A stretch of 64,000 nt of DNA, from assembly GCA_900757495.1 (NCBI GenBank), contig CAAENX010000021.1, positions 62,001 to 126,000 of the forward strand. Reading direction: 5' to 3'. Below the pieces are notes generated by a model that was not told the origin of the DNA, made no database searches, and saw only the letters and a list, made by a program, of their open reading frames with translations. How positions within the stretch are numbered: the first letter of the stretch is position 1; each line of letters begins with the position of its first letter. Shown here piece by piece: positions 8,296 to 19,430 of the stretch. The position numbers were made by a program, and so were the translations under genes. The DNA comes from an uncultured Collinsella sp. Lineage in GTDB: Bacteria > Actinomycetota > Coriobacteriia > Coriobacteriales > Coriobacteriaceae.

Positions 8296-9003
8296 CTACT
8301 CCCATTCCTGTTCGTAGATGTTGAGCGACTTCACATACCGCCCCTGGGCACCCATGATGTCGCGGACCAGGCGCAAAAAGAAGCTGATGCACGAGGTGTC
8401 GAAACCGTCCTCCAGGTCCTCGGGATGCACCGCGCCCGGCCCGTCGACCGCCGTGTCGCTCAGGCGCGCGATATCATACAGGTAGAGCTGCCCCGCCGTC
8501 AGCCAGACATCGTCGACGCACGCGAGTCGCACCGCAATCGCGCCATCGTTCCAGTGCTCCTTTTGCACGATATGTTGGTCGTAGACGTCAAAGCGACGGT
8601 CGGTGCGCGTGTCCTTCAGCACGACCATACCAGTCGCAGGATCCTTGTCCAAAATGCCAAAGCGTGAGAAATACTGCGTGTCGCGTACCTGCTTAAGTCG
8701 CCCGAGCGAAGCAGGAGAAATTGACGCTGGCGGCTCGTCCACATACAGCTCCAACAGCGTCTTGCCGTGGTAATAGGGGCGCTCAAACAGCAGCCAATCG
8801 GTAAACGCCATGTTGTAGGCCATGATTTCGTTTTGAGAAGGTTCCTCGCAATAGCTCAGCCACGGATCGACGATAATCTCGAACTGCTCGCGCGCCGGCT
8901 CCAGGAATTGAAACTTCCGCAGCATCCAAAAGTGAGCCATGTCGGCAATATCGTTGCCGACGGCTTCGGCCAGCTGCGCTCGATCAAAAACTTGGTCAGT
9001 CAC
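8296..9003 (-). CDS. Conserved-looking protein of unknown function
   Basis: 235 residues, start fixed by GAGGAGG 8 nt before the ATG. I do not recognise a family. The protein is acidic and rich in aromatics (FWMLRKFQFLEP, DWLLFERPYYHG), has no signal peptide or membrane helix, and looks like a soluble alpha/beta protein. The strong ribosome site and ordinary codon use argue it is expressed. It sits between the nuclease-fold gene and gltBD, on the same strand, with no evident operon partner. Confidence 0.7.
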   Translation of the reverse strand: MTDQVFDRAQLAEAVGNDIADMAHFWMLRKFQFLEPAREQFEIIVDPWLSYCEEPSQNEIMAYNMAFTDWLLFERPYYHGKTLLELYVDEPPASISPASLGRLKQVRDTQYFSRFGILDKDPATGMVVLKDTRTDRRFDVYDQHIVQKEHWNDGAIAVRLACVDDVWLTAGQLYLYDIARLSDTAVDGPGAVHPEDLEDGFDTSCISFFLRLVRDIMGAQGRYVKSLNIYEQEWE

Positions 9004-9320
9004 GGCATCCTCCTCAAACTGATGGACCTCAATTTGAGCTTACGAGGAGGGTGGGCAGCCACGACCAGCACGGGCAAAATAGGTCTCCGGCTGCAAACCA
9101 GATGCTGACCAAACACTTGACGAAAAGCTTGACCGAATGAGCGCACCGCAACAAAACCGCAGGTAGACATAGACAGCCAACCCGCCCTTTTGAGCCAGAT
9201 GCCCGCAGCCACCACAGAAACAACAGGTGACCACAGCCCAAGAAGTCGACAAATGAACACCCGTACGTCGACAAACGAGCAAATCGCTCGCAAAGAGTGT
9301 CCCCAACGACTAGACAAAAA
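9004..9320. other. Intergenic stretch without recognised gene
   Basis: About 320 bp upstream of the 8296-9003 gene. Open frames here (for example minus-strand 9000-9332) have no ribosome site or recognisable domain. GTCGACAAA occurs twice about 26 bp apart near 9250-9280. The promoter of the 8296-9003 gene should lie here but I cannot pin it down. Confidence 0.5.
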
Positions 9321-9354
9321 ATGACTAGTCATTGAGGACGTTCTTAAATGACTA
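9321..9354. repeat. Repeat D (GACTAGTCA / GGACGTTC) copy
   Basis: The palindrome TGACTAGTCA is followed by TTGAGGACGTTCTTAAA and TGACTA. The reverse complement of this unit recurs at 41466-41498 with few changes. It ends 3 bp from the gltD stop codon. The GGGGACGTTC-like core is shared with hairpins at 40470 and 43497. Confidence 0.75.
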
Positions 9355-9356
9355 CT

Positions 9357-10838
<1,482 letters not shown>

Positions 10839-10843
10839 GGCAC

Positions 10844-13800
10844 TTACGCCTCCTTCTTGGTCGAAGCAACAGGGCTGGCAGCCACGGACGCAGCGCCCGC
10901 AGCACCGCCCGCGAAATCAAAGCGAGCGACATCAGCAGCGTCGGCGCGACCGGTCACAATGTCAAACGCCAACTCCTCGGCCTGCGCATGTGTCTTGCCC
11001 ACGGCCTCGCCCGCGGCGACAATCGCCAGCACGCGCTCGTACTCGGTCGGAATGACCTTCACAAAGTGCTTGCTCATCGTCTCAAAGCTGTAGAGCAGCT
11101 TAATGCCGCGCGGGCTCTGCGTCGCGTCCACGTGCTCCTGGATGAGCGCACGAATCTGCGCCAGCTCGCCGGCCGTCGGGGCCTTGAGCTCAACGCTCTC
11201 GTGGTTCACACGGGCATCGAGCGTGCCGTACTGGTCAAAGACATAGGCCACGCCACCCGTCATACCGGCGGCGAAGTTCTGCCCGACCTCGCCCAAGATG
11301 AGCGCCAGACCGCCTGTCATGTACTCGCAGCCATGGTTGCCGCAGCCCTCGACCACCACGGTGGCACCGGAGTTGCGCACGCCAAAGCGCTGGCCTGCCA
11401 GACCGTTAATGAAGCCGCGGCCGCTCGTGGCGCCAAAGAACGCAACGTTGCCCACGATGATGTTCTCGTCGAACTTGTAGGTCGCATGCGGATTGGGGCG
11501 CACCGACACCTCGCCGCCCGAAAGGCCCTTGCCAAAGTAGTCGTTGGCGTCGCCGCACACGTTGAGCGTAATGCCGCGCGGCAGGAACGCGCCAAAACTC
11601 TGACCGGCTGAACCATCGCAATCGATGGTAATGGAGCCGGCGGGCAGGCCCTCGGGATGCGCCTTGGTCACCGCGTTGCCCAAGATGGTGCCGACGCAGC
11701 GGTTGACGTTGGCGATATCGGCGCGGAAGCGTATCGGACGCAGGTGCGCACGGGCATCGGCCGTATAGGGCACAAACAACGTGGAGTCGAGCGTCTTGTC
11801 GAGCTCGCTGTCGGCAGCCATCTGCGGCAGGAAGTGACGACCGTCGGCACCCGGAATATGGGCACCAAACTCACAGGTCGCGCTCGCCAGCACGGGCGAC
11901 AGATCCAGCAGGTTAGCCTTGCGGTTCCCCGGGACCTCGATCTGGCGCAAGCACTCGGGATGGCCGACCATCTCGTCGACGGTGCGGAAGCCCAGGCTCG
12001 CCATGACCTCGCGCAGTTGCTCGGCAACAAAGAGCATAAAGTGCTCGACGTGCTCTGGCTTGCCGCGGAAGCCGCGACGCAGGCGGCAGTTTTGCGTAGC
12101 GATGCCGGCGGGGCAGGTATCCTGCTGGCAGTCGCGCTGCATGAGGCAGCCCATCGAGATGAGCGGCATGGTCGCAAAGCCAAACTCCTCGGCGCCCAAC
12201 AGGCAGGCGACAGCAACATCGGTGCCGTCCATGAGCTTGCCGTCGGCCTCGAGCACCACGCGCGAGCGCAGGCCGTTTTGCAGCAGCGTCTGCTGAGCCT
12301 CGGCAAGGCCAAGCTCCAGCGGCAGACCGGCGTGCCAGATCGAATCGCGCGCAGCGGCACCCGAGCCGCCATTGTGGCCGCTGATCAAAATCTTGTCGGC
12401 AGCACCCTTGGCAACACCAGTGGCGATGGTGCCGACACCAGCCTCGCTGACTAGCTTGACCGACACGCGCGCACCGGGGTTGGCGTTCTTAAGGTCGAAG
12501 ATCAGCTCGGCCAGGTCCTCAATGGAGTAGATGTCGTGATGCGGCGGAGGCGAGATCAGGCCGATGCCGGGCGTGGACTGACGGACCTCGGCAATCCAGG
12601 GGTAGACCTTCTTGCCGGGCAGGTGGCCACCCTCGCCGGGCTTGGCGCCCTGGGCCATCTTGATCTGAATCTCGAAGGCGCTGCACAGGTAGCGGCTCGT
12701 CACGCCAAAGCGCGCACTTGCCACCTGCTTGATCGCGGAGTTCTTGGAATCACCGTTAGCCAGCGGGGTCTCGCGACGCGGATCCTCACCGCCCTCGCCC
12801 GAGTTGGAACGGCCGTGCAGGCGGTTCATGGCGATGGCCATGCACTCGTGTGCTTCCTTGCTGATGGAGCCGTACGACATGGCGCCGGTGTTAAAGCGGC
12901 GGACGATGTTGAGCGCGGACTCGACCTCGTCGAGCGAAACCGGCGTGCGGCCGCTGGCATCAAAGTCGAGCAAGTCGCGCAGACGCACGGTACGGCCGGT
13001 GCGGTGCAGGCGGGCGCTGTACTCCTTAAAGGTGTCGTAGCTGTCCTCACGGCAGGCGGTCTGCAGCAGGTAGACGGTCTGGGGGTCGATGAGGTGTTCC
13101 TCGCCGCCGAGCGGGCGCCACTTGGTCAGGCCCAGCGTGGGCAGCTGATCGGGAGCCAGGCTCTTAAGGATAGCGAGCGCGGCGTCGTAGCGCTCGTTTT
13201 GCTCGCGTTCAACGTCCTCGACACCCATACCGCCCACACGGCTCACCGTGCCGGCAAAGTACGCGTTGACGAACTCCGGCGTAAAGCCCACGGCTTCGAA
13301 GATCTGCGCCGAATGGTAGCTCTGCACCGTGGAGATGCCCATCTTGGACATGATGGAGACGATGCCGGCGGTCGCAGCCTTGTTGTAGTTGGCGATGCCC
13401 TGCTCGGCCGTCACGTCCAGGTCGCCGCGTGCCGCCAGATCGCGGATGCACGCATGTGCGTTGTACGGATAGATGCCGCTCGCGGAGTAGCCCACCAGTG
13501 CCGCAAAGTCGTGCGGGGACACGGCGTCGCCGCACTCCACCACGATGTCGGCAAAGGTACGCACGCCAGCGCGGATCAGGTGGTTGTGCACGCAGCCCAC
13601 GGCGAGCAGCGAGGGCACGGGCACCTCGCCCGCAGCGGCACGATCGCTCAACACCACGATGTTCACGCCGTCGCGGACCGCAGCCTCAACGTCCTCTGCA
13701 AGCTGCTTGAGCGCAGCCTGCAGCGCGCCCTCGCCGGCATCGCGGCGGTACACGGCACGGAAACGGCGGGTCTCAAAGCCCACGCGGTCGATGGCGCAGA

Positions 13801-15541
13801 TGCGGTCAAGGTCTTCCTCGCTCAGCAGCGGACGCTCCAAGCGCACCAGCTGGCAGGCTGTACGGGAGTCCTCGAGCAGGTTGCCGTGGTTGCCCAGGTA
13901 GAGCGTGGTCGAGGTGACCATATGCTCGCGCAGGGCGTCGATGGGCGGGTTCGTGACCTGGGCGAATAGCTGGTAGAAGTAGTCGTAGAAGGAGCGTGTC
14001 TTTTTGGACAGGCAGGCCAGCGGCGCATCAATGCCCATCGAGGCGAGCGGCGCCTTGCCCTGCTGGGCCATGGGACGCACGACCTCGTCGACGTCATCCC
14101 AGTGGTAGCCGAGCTTGGCCATACGCACGGTGGCAGGCACCTCGGCGTCCTCGGCGGGCGTTGCCGCGGCGGGCCTATCGAGCGCGTCGACGGTCAGCGT
14201 CTCCTCGGCAATCCAATCACGGTAGGGCTTTTCCTTGGCATAGCGGGCGCGCAACTCATCGTTGTAGATGACGCGCCCGCGGGCAAAGTCGACCTCGAGC
14301 ATCTGGCCCGGCCCCAGACAGCCGCTCGTCAGGATGTTCTCGGGGCTCACCTCGATGGTGCCCACCTCGCTTGCCAGCATAAAGCGACCGTCGCGCGTCA
14401 CGTAGTAGCGAGCCGGACGCAGGCCGTTACGGTCGAGGGCAGCGCCCAGGGTGCGACCGTCGGTAAAGGCGATGGCCGCCGGGCCATCCCACGGCTCCAT
14501 GAGCATGGACTGATAGGCGTCGTAGGCACGGCGCTCCTCGCTCAGGCTGTCGTTGTGGTCCCACGGTTCGGGCAGCAGCATGGACGCGGCGCGCGTAAGC
14601 GGACGACCGTTCATAACCAAAAACTCGAGCACGTTGTCCAGAATCGCGGAGTCGGAACCCTCGCGGTTGATGATGGGCATCACGCGCTCAAGATCGTGCT
14701 GCAGCACGGGGCTGTACAGGTTGGGCTCGCGGGCGCGAATCCAGTTGACATTGCCCTTGAGGGTGTTGATCTCGCCGTTGTGGATGATAAAGCGGTTGGG
14801 GTGCGCGCGCTCCCAACTGGGTGTGGTGTTGGTGGAGTAGCGCGAGTGGACGAGCGCCACGGCCGTCTTGACGGCGGCATCGTTGAGATCGATGAAGAAG
14901 CGACGCATCTGCGTGGCGACCAGCATGCCCTTGTACACGATGGTGCGCGAGCTCATGGAGCACACATAGAAGATCTTGTCGCGCAGGGCAAACTCGGCGT
15001 CGGCCTTTTTCTCGATAGTGCGGCGACACACGTACAGGCGACGCTCGAAGGCATCGCCGGCGGGCGTGTCGTCGGGGCGGCCCAGGAAAGCCTGCAAGAT
15101 GGTGGGCATGCAGGCGCGGGCCGTCTCGCCCAGGTCGTGCGGGTCGACCGGCACCTCACGCCAAAAGAGCAGCGGCACGCCGGCCTCGGCACAGCCTTCC
15201 TCAAACACACGGCGGGCATCCTCTACGCCCTGGTCGTCCTGCGGGAAGAACAGCATGGCCACGCCATAGTCGCCCTCTGCCGGCAGAATCTGGCCGCACT
15301 TTTGAGCCTCTTTACGAAAAAAGTGATGCGGAACCTGGAACAGGATGCCAGCGCCATCGCCGGTGTTCTTCTCGAGTCCCGTGCCACCGCGGTGCTCCAA
15401 GTTGACCAGAATGGACAGTGCATCGTCCAGGATCTGGTGATGGCGCTCGCCGTTGATGTCGGCAAGCGCGCCGATGCCGCATGCATCGTGGTCGAATTCG
15501 GGGCGATAAAGGCCCTGCTGCTGAGCGGAATCTGCCTGCAT
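10844..15541 (-). CDS. gltB: Glutamate synthase, large (alpha) subunit
   Basis: 1565 residues, full length for the bacterial enzyme. The class II amidotransferase domain starts after a 20-residue propeptide: Cys21 in HDACGIG is the expected N-terminal nucleophile after processing. The central and FMN-binding synthase domains follow, with the [3Fe-4S] cysteines in CQQDTCPAGIATQNC (about 1135-1150), and a C-terminal GXGXG beta-helix (repeated GGxxxVxPNP/GNxxFFGAT-type turns). Makes two glutamates from glutamine plus 2-oxoglutarate with GltD. GGGGAGGA stands 5 nt before the ATG. The upstream region was later disrupted by an IS insertion about 310 bp away. Confidence 0.97.
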   Translation of the reverse strand: MQADSAQQQGLYRPEFDHDACGIGALADINGERHHQILDDALSILVNLEHRGGTGLEKNTGDGAGILFQVPHHFFRKEAQKCGQILPAEGDYGVAMLFFPQDDQGVEDARRVFEEGCAEAGVPLLFWREVPVDPHDLGETARACMPTILQAFLGRPDDTPAGDAFERRLYVCRRTIEKKADAEFALRDKIFYVCSMSSRTIVYKGMLVATQMRRFFIDLNDAAVKTAVALVHSRYSTNTTPSWERAHPNRFIIHNGEINTLKGNVNWIRAREPNLYSPVLQHDLERVMPIINREGSDSAILDNVLEFLVMNGRPLTRAASMLLPEPWDHNDSLSEERRAYDAYQSMLMEPWDGPAAIAFTDGRTLGAALDRNGLRPARYYVTRDGRFMLASEVGTIEVSPENILTSGCLGPGQMLEVDFARGRVIYNDELRARYAKEKPYRDWIAEETLTVDALDRPAAATPAEDAEVPATVRMAKLGYHWDDVDEVVRPMAQQGKAPLASMGIDAPLACLSKKTRSFYDYFYQLFAQVTNPPIDALREHMVTSTTLYLGNHGNLLEDSRTACQLVRLERPLLSEEDLDRICAIDRVGFETRRFRAVYRRDAGEGALQAALKQLAEDVEAAVRDGVNIVVLSDRAAAGEVPVPSLLAVGCVHNHLIRAGVRTFADIVVECGDAVSPHDFAALVGYSASGIYPYNAHACIRDLAARGDLDVTAEQGIANYNKAATAGIVSIMSKMGISTVQSYHSAQIFEAVGFTPEFVNAYFAGTVSRVGGMGVEDVEREQNERYDAALAILKSLAPDQLPTLGLTKWRPLGGEEHLIDPQTVYLLQTACREDSYDTFKEYSARLHRTGRTVRLRDLLDFDASGRTPVSLDEVESALNIVRRFNTGAMSYGSISKEAHECMAIAMNRLHGRSNSGEGGEDPRRETPLANGDSKNSAIKQVASARFGVTSRYLCSAFEIQIKMAQGAKPGEGGHLPGKKVYPWIAEVRQSTPGIGLISPPPHHDIYSIEDLAELIFDLKNANPGARVSVKLVSEAGVGTIATGVAKGAADKILISGHNGGSGAAARDSIWHAGLPLELGLAEAQQTLLQNGLRSRVVLEADGKLMDGTDVAVACLLGAEEFGFATMPLISMGCLMQRDCQQDTCPAGIATQNCRLRRGFRGKPEHVEHFMLFVAEQLREVMASLGFRTVDEMVGHPECLRQIEVPGNRKANLLDLSPVLASATCEFGAHIPGADGRHFLPQMAADSELDKTLDSTLFVPYTADARAHLRPIRFRADIANVNRCVGTILGNAVTKAHPEGLPAGSITIDCDGSAGQSFGAFLPRGITLNVCGDANDYFGKGLSGGEVSVRPNPHATYKFDENIIVGNVAFFGATSGRGFINGLAGQRFGVRNSGATVVVEGCGNHGCEYMTGGLALILGEVGQNFAAGMTGGVAYVFDQYGTLDARVNHESVELKAPTAGELAQIRALIQEHVDATQSPRGIKLLYSFETMSKHFVKVIPTEYERVLAIVAAGEAVGKTHAQAEELAFDIVTGRADAADVARFDFAGGAAGAASVAASPVASTKKEA

Positions 15542-15720
15542 CGCGATCCTCCCCTAGATATTAGTCAGTCAGTTGAATAGGCATACTAGGAGCATCGCCG
15601 GCCCGCTGTGTTTCCCGCCCGTTTCGAAACAATCGCGTAACGCACGACGGCCATCAACGTCTTGCTATCAAACGTGTGCGTCAGCGCCCAAGTTCGGCTT
15701 GTAAGCTCACCGCTTCAAAC

Positions 15721-15851
15721 ATCTCAATCTGTAACAGGAGGAGCCGATTTTGGCGCCTAGATGTTACAGATTGAGATTTTCTGCAGGACGGTTTTGGTTT
15801 GTCTCGATCTGTAACACCTAGGCCCAATTTCCATCCCTAGTTGTTACAGAT
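15721..15851. repeat. Repeat A array, two units, second one split by the IS
   Basis: Unit 1 is 15721-15776 (ATCTCAATCTGTAACA arms, perfect). Unit 2 starts at 15801, 80 bp later, and breaks at 15851 where the insertion sequence begins; its last bases continue after the element at 17154-17159. Rejoining ...GTTACAGAT with CGAGAC restores a perfect arm. The spacer between units nearly matches that of the array at 19431-19567. The stretch 15542-15720 holds only gltB upstream sequence; I see no gene in it. Confidence 0.92.
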
Positions 15852-17150
15852 GGGGGTGCGGACAGAAAGTTGGACCGCGGGGCGGTCCGGACTGGAGGTT
15901 CGCATGTACAGCAGGGAGAAGGTCGAGCTCTTCCTCCTGGCGACGGAGGACGGCATGGGGCCCACTGCCGCCGCGGAGTTCGCGGGGGTCACGGTGAGCG
16001 CGGCCAAGAAGTGGGCGACGGGGCACCTCCCGCGCAGCTACACCGGCGGGGGCTGTAGAATCGTGGCGAGGGAACCGCCACGGAAGGAGGCCAGCTTGGG
16101 CCCCGACAAGTCGATCTACGCCCCGCCGGCGACCGGCCCGCTCGCCGGGCTCAACGAGGACCAGATAGAGAACCTGCTGCTCAGGGCGGTGTTGGCCGAC
16201 CTAAAAGCGGAAGGGTGGGACCCGGCTTCGATCTCGAACAGGAGCAAGTGCGAGCTCGGCGAGAGATTGAGGCGGGCGACCGCCCTGCCCCTCCGCTCGA
16301 TCACAGGTTTCTTGAGGATATCGAAGAGCTCCTATGAGTACTGGAGGCCCCGCGTCGCCGCGCCGCGCGACCGCGACGCCGACATACGCGACCGCGTGGT
16401 GCGCATCTTCCGCGAGGGCTCGGGGTGCTGGGGGTACCGCACCGTCTGGGCGCGCCTGCGCCGCGAGGGCGTCCGCGCCAACGAGAAGCGCGTGGCCCGC
16501 GTGATGCGCGAGGAGGGCCTCGAGGTCGTCTACAACAAGAGGCGCGCCCGGGGCTACAGCTCCTACGCCGGCGAGGTCTCCAAGGCGCCGGAGAACCTCG
16601 TGAACAGGAATTTCCACGCCGACGAGCCCAACCGGCTGTGGCTCACCGACATCACCGAGTTCAGGCTCCCGGGCGGCGAGAAGGTCTACCTGAGCCCGGT
16701 CATCGACTGCTTCGACGGGATGCCCGTCGCCTGGTCGATCGGGCTGCACCCCGACAAGCGCCTCGCGAACTCGAGCCTGCTCAAGGCCTGCGCGGCGAGG
16801 CCGGCGGGCACGCGCACGACGATCCACTCGGACCGGGGCGGCCACTACCGCTGGCCGGAGTGGATCGGGATCTGCGAGGAGAACGGCCTGGTCAGGAGCA
16901 TGTCCGCGAAGGGCTGCAGCCCGGACAACTCGGCCTGCGAGGGCTTCTTCGGGCGCCTCAAGAACGAGTTCTTCCGCTACAGGGACTGGGAGGGCGTGAC
17001 GGCCGAGGAGTTCATGGGGAGGCTCGAGGCCTACCTCGTGTACTATCGGGACGGGCGCATCAAGAAGTCCCTCGAGTGGCTGAGCCCGATGGAGTACCGC
17101 AGGAAGCTTGGATACGCCTAGGCGCGGTCCAAGAAATCGTCCGCACCCCC
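15852..17150 (+). mobile_element. IS3-family insertion sequence, 1299 bp, complete
   Basis: The element is bounded by 28-bp imperfect inverted repeats (15852-15879 and 17123-17150): GGGGGTGCGGAC identical, six differing bases, then TTGGACCGCG identical. GAT is duplicated at both ends (15849-15851 and 17151-17153), a 3-bp target duplication as IS3-family elements make. The target was a Repeat A hairpin arm. Open frame and termini are intact, so it may be active or recently moved. Confidence 0.95.
15904..17121 (+). CDS. IS3-family transposase, single-frame OrfAB
   Basis: 405 residues from the ATG at 15904 with GGAGG 5 nt before it; the open frame continues upstream outside the element and is not used. 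N-terminal helix-turn-helix (about 1-45), then the HTH_21 region (GYRTVWARLRREGV) and the integrase core with D249 (TDITEF), D310 (HSDRGGHY) and E346 (DNSACEGFFGRLKNE), an exact DD(35)E triad. Most IS3 elements split OrfA and OrfB and join them by -1 frameshifting; here one frame encodes both. Codon use (many AGG, AAG) differs from neighbouring genes, as expected of acquired DNA. The stop is 1 bp before the right inverted repeat. Confidence 0.95.
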   Translation: MYSREKVELFLLATEDGMGPTAAAEFAGVTVSAAKKWATGHLPRSYTGGGCRIVAREPPRKEASLGPDKSIYAPPATGPLAGLNEDQIENLLLRAVLADLKAEGWDPASISNRSKCELGERLRRATALPLRSITGFLRISKSSYEYWRPRVAAPRDRDADIRDRVVRIFREGSGCWGYRTVWARLRREGVRANEKRVARVMREEGLEVVYNKRRARGYSSYAGEVSKAPENLVNRNFHADEPNRLWLTDITEFRLPGGEKVYLSPVIDCFDGMPVAWSIGLHPDKRLANSSLLKACAARPAGTRTTIHSDRGGHYRWPEWIGICEENGLVRSMSAKGCSPDNSACEGFFGRLKNEFFRYRDWEGVTAEEFMGRLEAYLVYYRDGRIKKSLEWLSPMEYRRKLGYA

Positions 17151-17216
17151 GATCGAGACATTTCGGCAGCCCCCTTTCACCATCCTATTCAAATACAACA
17201 ATTTTGTTAGTCTTGG

Positions 17217-17245
17217 TTAACTTTTAAGCTTAAAACGGGTATCCT
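17217..17245 (+). promoter_or_regulatory. Possible gpmA promoter
   Basis: TTAACT (17217-17222) and TATCCT (17240-17245) are 17 bp apart, 52 bp before the gpmA start and 66 bp after the IS end. Sequence match only; both boxes are imperfect. Confidence 0.4.
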
Positions 17246-17297
17246 TTGCGGCGTCAAGCAAACGGCACGCACACCGTGCCAGATCAAGGAGGCCCCT

Positions 17298-18071
17298 ATG
17301 GCGCACCAAGCAGACCAGCAGACGATGCAACTCGTCCTTATCCGTCACGGAGAGTCCGAGTGGAACAAGCTCAACCTGTTCACCGGCTGGACCGATGTTG
17401 AGCTCACCGACACGGGCCGCGAAGAAGCCGCAGCAGGCGGTCGAGCCCTCAAAGAAGCGGGCTTCGACTTCGACGTCTGCTACACCTCGCGTCTCAAGCG
17501 CGCAATTCACACCCTCGACATCGTGCTCGGCCAAATGGATCGCGAGTGGTTGCCCGTCATCAAATCCTGGAAGCTCAACGAGCGCCACTACGGAGCGTTG
17601 CAGGGTCTCAACAAGGCCGATGCCGCAGCGGAGCACGGCGACGAGCAGGTGCTCATCTGGCGCCGCTCCTTCGATGTCTGCCCGCCGGCACTCGAGCCGG
17701 ACGACGCGCGCGATCCCCACACCCAGGAGCAATACCGTGATGTCGCGCCCGATCAGCTGCCCTATACCGAGTGCCTCAAGGACACGATCGCCCGCGCCTG
17801 GCCTTATTTCGAAGACGAGATTCGCCCCCAGATGCTCGCCGGCAAGCGCGTACTCATCGCCGCACACGGCAACTCCCTGCGCTCACTCGTCATGAAGCTC
17901 GAGCACCTCACGCCCGAGGAGATCCTCAAGGTCAACATCCCCACCGGCGTGCCGCTCGTCTACACCTTCGATACCGATTTCAATGTCCTCGACAAGCGCT
18001 ACATCGGCGACCCGGCGACCATCGCCGCCAAGATCGACGCCGTGGCCAATCAGGGCAAAGCGCACAAGTAG
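17298..18071 (+). CDS. gpmA: 2,3-bisphosphoglycerate-dependent phosphoglycerate mutase
   Basis: 257 residues, full length. Interconverts 3- and 2-phosphoglycerate in glycolysis and gluconeogenesis. The phosphohistidine motif LIRHGESEWN (His17), the ERHYGALQG block (about 95-103), and the second catalytic histidine in AAHGNSLR are present, so this is the cofactor-dependent histidine-phosphatase type, not the metal-dependent GpmI. AAGGAGG precedes the ATG. The IS sits 147 bp upstream and may have changed its upstream control. mntH follows 75 bp later on the same strand. Confidence 0.96.
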   Translation: MAHQADQQTMQLVLIRHGESEWNKLNLFTGWTDVELTDTGREEAAAGGRALKEAGFDFDVCYTSRLKRAIHTLDIVLGQMDREWLPVIKSWKLNERHYGALQGLNKADAAAEHGDEQVLIWRRSFDVCPPALEPDDARDPHTQEQYRDVAPDQLPYTECLKDTIARAWPYFEDEIRPQMLAGKRVLIAAHGNSLRSLVMKLEHLTPEEILKVNIPTGVPLVYTFDTDFNVLDKRYIGDPATIAAKIDAVANQGKAHK

Positions 18072-18146
18072 CCCCAACCCAAATCCGACGCGTGGCGCCG
18101 CACGACCCAGATGCGACGTCACGCCGCCCATACGCAGGAGCGCACC

Positions 18147-19403
18147 ATGCTCAACCATCTCAAACAACACTTTGGCTCCCGACGCACCGGTGGTCACGGA
18201 GGCCTAGACATTGCGCGGCATATCGGCCCCGGGCTGCTCGTGATCGTCGGCTTTATCGACCCGGGCAACTGGGCCTCCAATATGGCCGCGGGCTCGCAGT
18301 TTGGCTACGCGCTGCTGTGGATCGTCACGCTGTCCACGATTATGCTCATTGTGCTGCAGCACAACGCGGCGCACTTGGGCATCGCCACGGGCGCCTGCCT
18401 TGCCGAGGCCACGACCCGCTTTCTCCCCCGCATCGTGGGACGCGCGGTGCTCGGCAGCGCCTATCTCGCGACCATCGCCACCGCCATGGCCGAAGTCCTG
18501 GGCGGCGCGATTGCCCTTCAAATGCTCTTTGGGCTGCCCGTGCGTGCGGGCTGCGTCATCGTGGCGGCAGTATCGATGGCGATGCTCATGACGAACTCCT
18601 ACAAGCGAGCCGAACGCTGGATCATCGCCTTCGTAGGCGTGGTAGGACTCTCGTTTTTGGCCGAGCTTGCACTAGTCAAGGTCGATTGGCCGCAAGCCGC
18701 CGCAAGCTGGATCACGCCTAGTATGCCCACTGGCTCTGCTGCGATTATCGTGAGTGTCCTGGGTGCGGTCGTAATGCCACACAACCTTTTTCTGCACTCC
18801 GAGGTCATCCAATCCATGCACTTCGAAGGCCAAGGCGAGCAGGTTATCGAAGAGCGTCTGCGCTACGAGCTCTTCGACACGCTCTTTTCGATGGGCGTGG
18901 GCTGGGCAATCAACTCGGCCATGGTCATCCTGGCCGCAACGACCTTCTTTGCGCACGGCATGGTCGTAGACGACCTCGCCGTCGCAGCGGCCACGCTCTC
19001 CCCCATTCTGGGCCCGGCAAGCTCGACCATCTTTGCCGTGGCGCTGCTGTTTGCGGGCCTCTCGAGTAGTGTGACGGCGGGTATGGCGGCGGGCACCATC
19101 ACCGCGGGCATGTTCGACGAGGAATACGACATCCACGACCGACATTCCTCGATCGGGGTGGCGGCCTGTTTCGTCGGCGCAGTGACGGCGTGCCTGGTCG
19201 TCCCAAATCCTTTTGAAGGTCTCATCTGGAGTCAGGCGCTGCTGTCGCTTCAGCTGCCGATTACGGTCTTTGTGCTCATACGGCTCACCAGCTCACGCCG
19301 CGTCATGGGCAAATATGCCAATTCGCGCCCGCTCAACGCGCTGCTCGTAGGGATCGGTGCCATCGTGACGATTCTCGATGTCGTGTTGTTGACAGGGATG
19401 TAA
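18147..19403 (+). CDS. mntH: Nramp-family Mn2+/Fe2+ transporter
   Basis: 418 residues from the ATG at 18147, chosen for GCAGGAG upstream; an earlier in-frame start at 18111 has no such site. Proton-coupled divalent metal importer of the inner membrane with about 11 helices. Both metal-site motifs are seen: DPGN (38-41) in helix 1 and MPHN (210-213) in helix 6, with Met210 the selectivity residue for Mn2+/Fe2+. No Fur, MntR or riboswitch signal is obvious in the 75 bp upstream. A Repeat A pair follows 28 bp after the stop. Confidence 0.92.
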   Translation: MLNHLKQHFGSRRTGGHGGLDIARHIGPGLLVIVGFIDPGNWASNMAAGSQFGYALLWIVTLSTIMLIVLQHNAAHLGIATGACLAEATTRFLPRIVGRAVLGSAYLATIATAMAEVLGGAIALQMLFGLPVRAGCVIVAAVSMAMLMTNSYKRAERWIIAFVGVVGLSFLAELALVKVDWPQAAASWITPSMPTGSAAIIVSVLGAVVMPHNLFLHSEVIQSMHFEGQGEQVIEERLRYELFDTLFSMGVGWAINSAMVILAATTFFAHGMVVDDLAVAAATLSPILGPASSTIFAVALLFAGLSSSVTAGMAAGTITAGMFDEEYDIHDRHSSIGVAACFVGAVTACLVVPNPFEGLIWSQALLSLQLPITVFVLIRLTSSRRVMGKYANSRPLNALLVGIGAIVTILDVVLLTGM

Positions 19404-19430
19404 TGGGGCGGGGCACCTACTCAGGCAAAC

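Noticed and set aside
9000..9332. Minus-strand 110-codon frame upstream of the 8296-9003 gene
   Set aside because: No ribosome site, no domain, and it overlaps the start of the supported gene and a repeat.
12536..15580. Long plus-strand open frames opposite gltB
   Set aside because: They are shadows of the minus-strand gltB reading frame, with no ribosome sites or recognisable domains.
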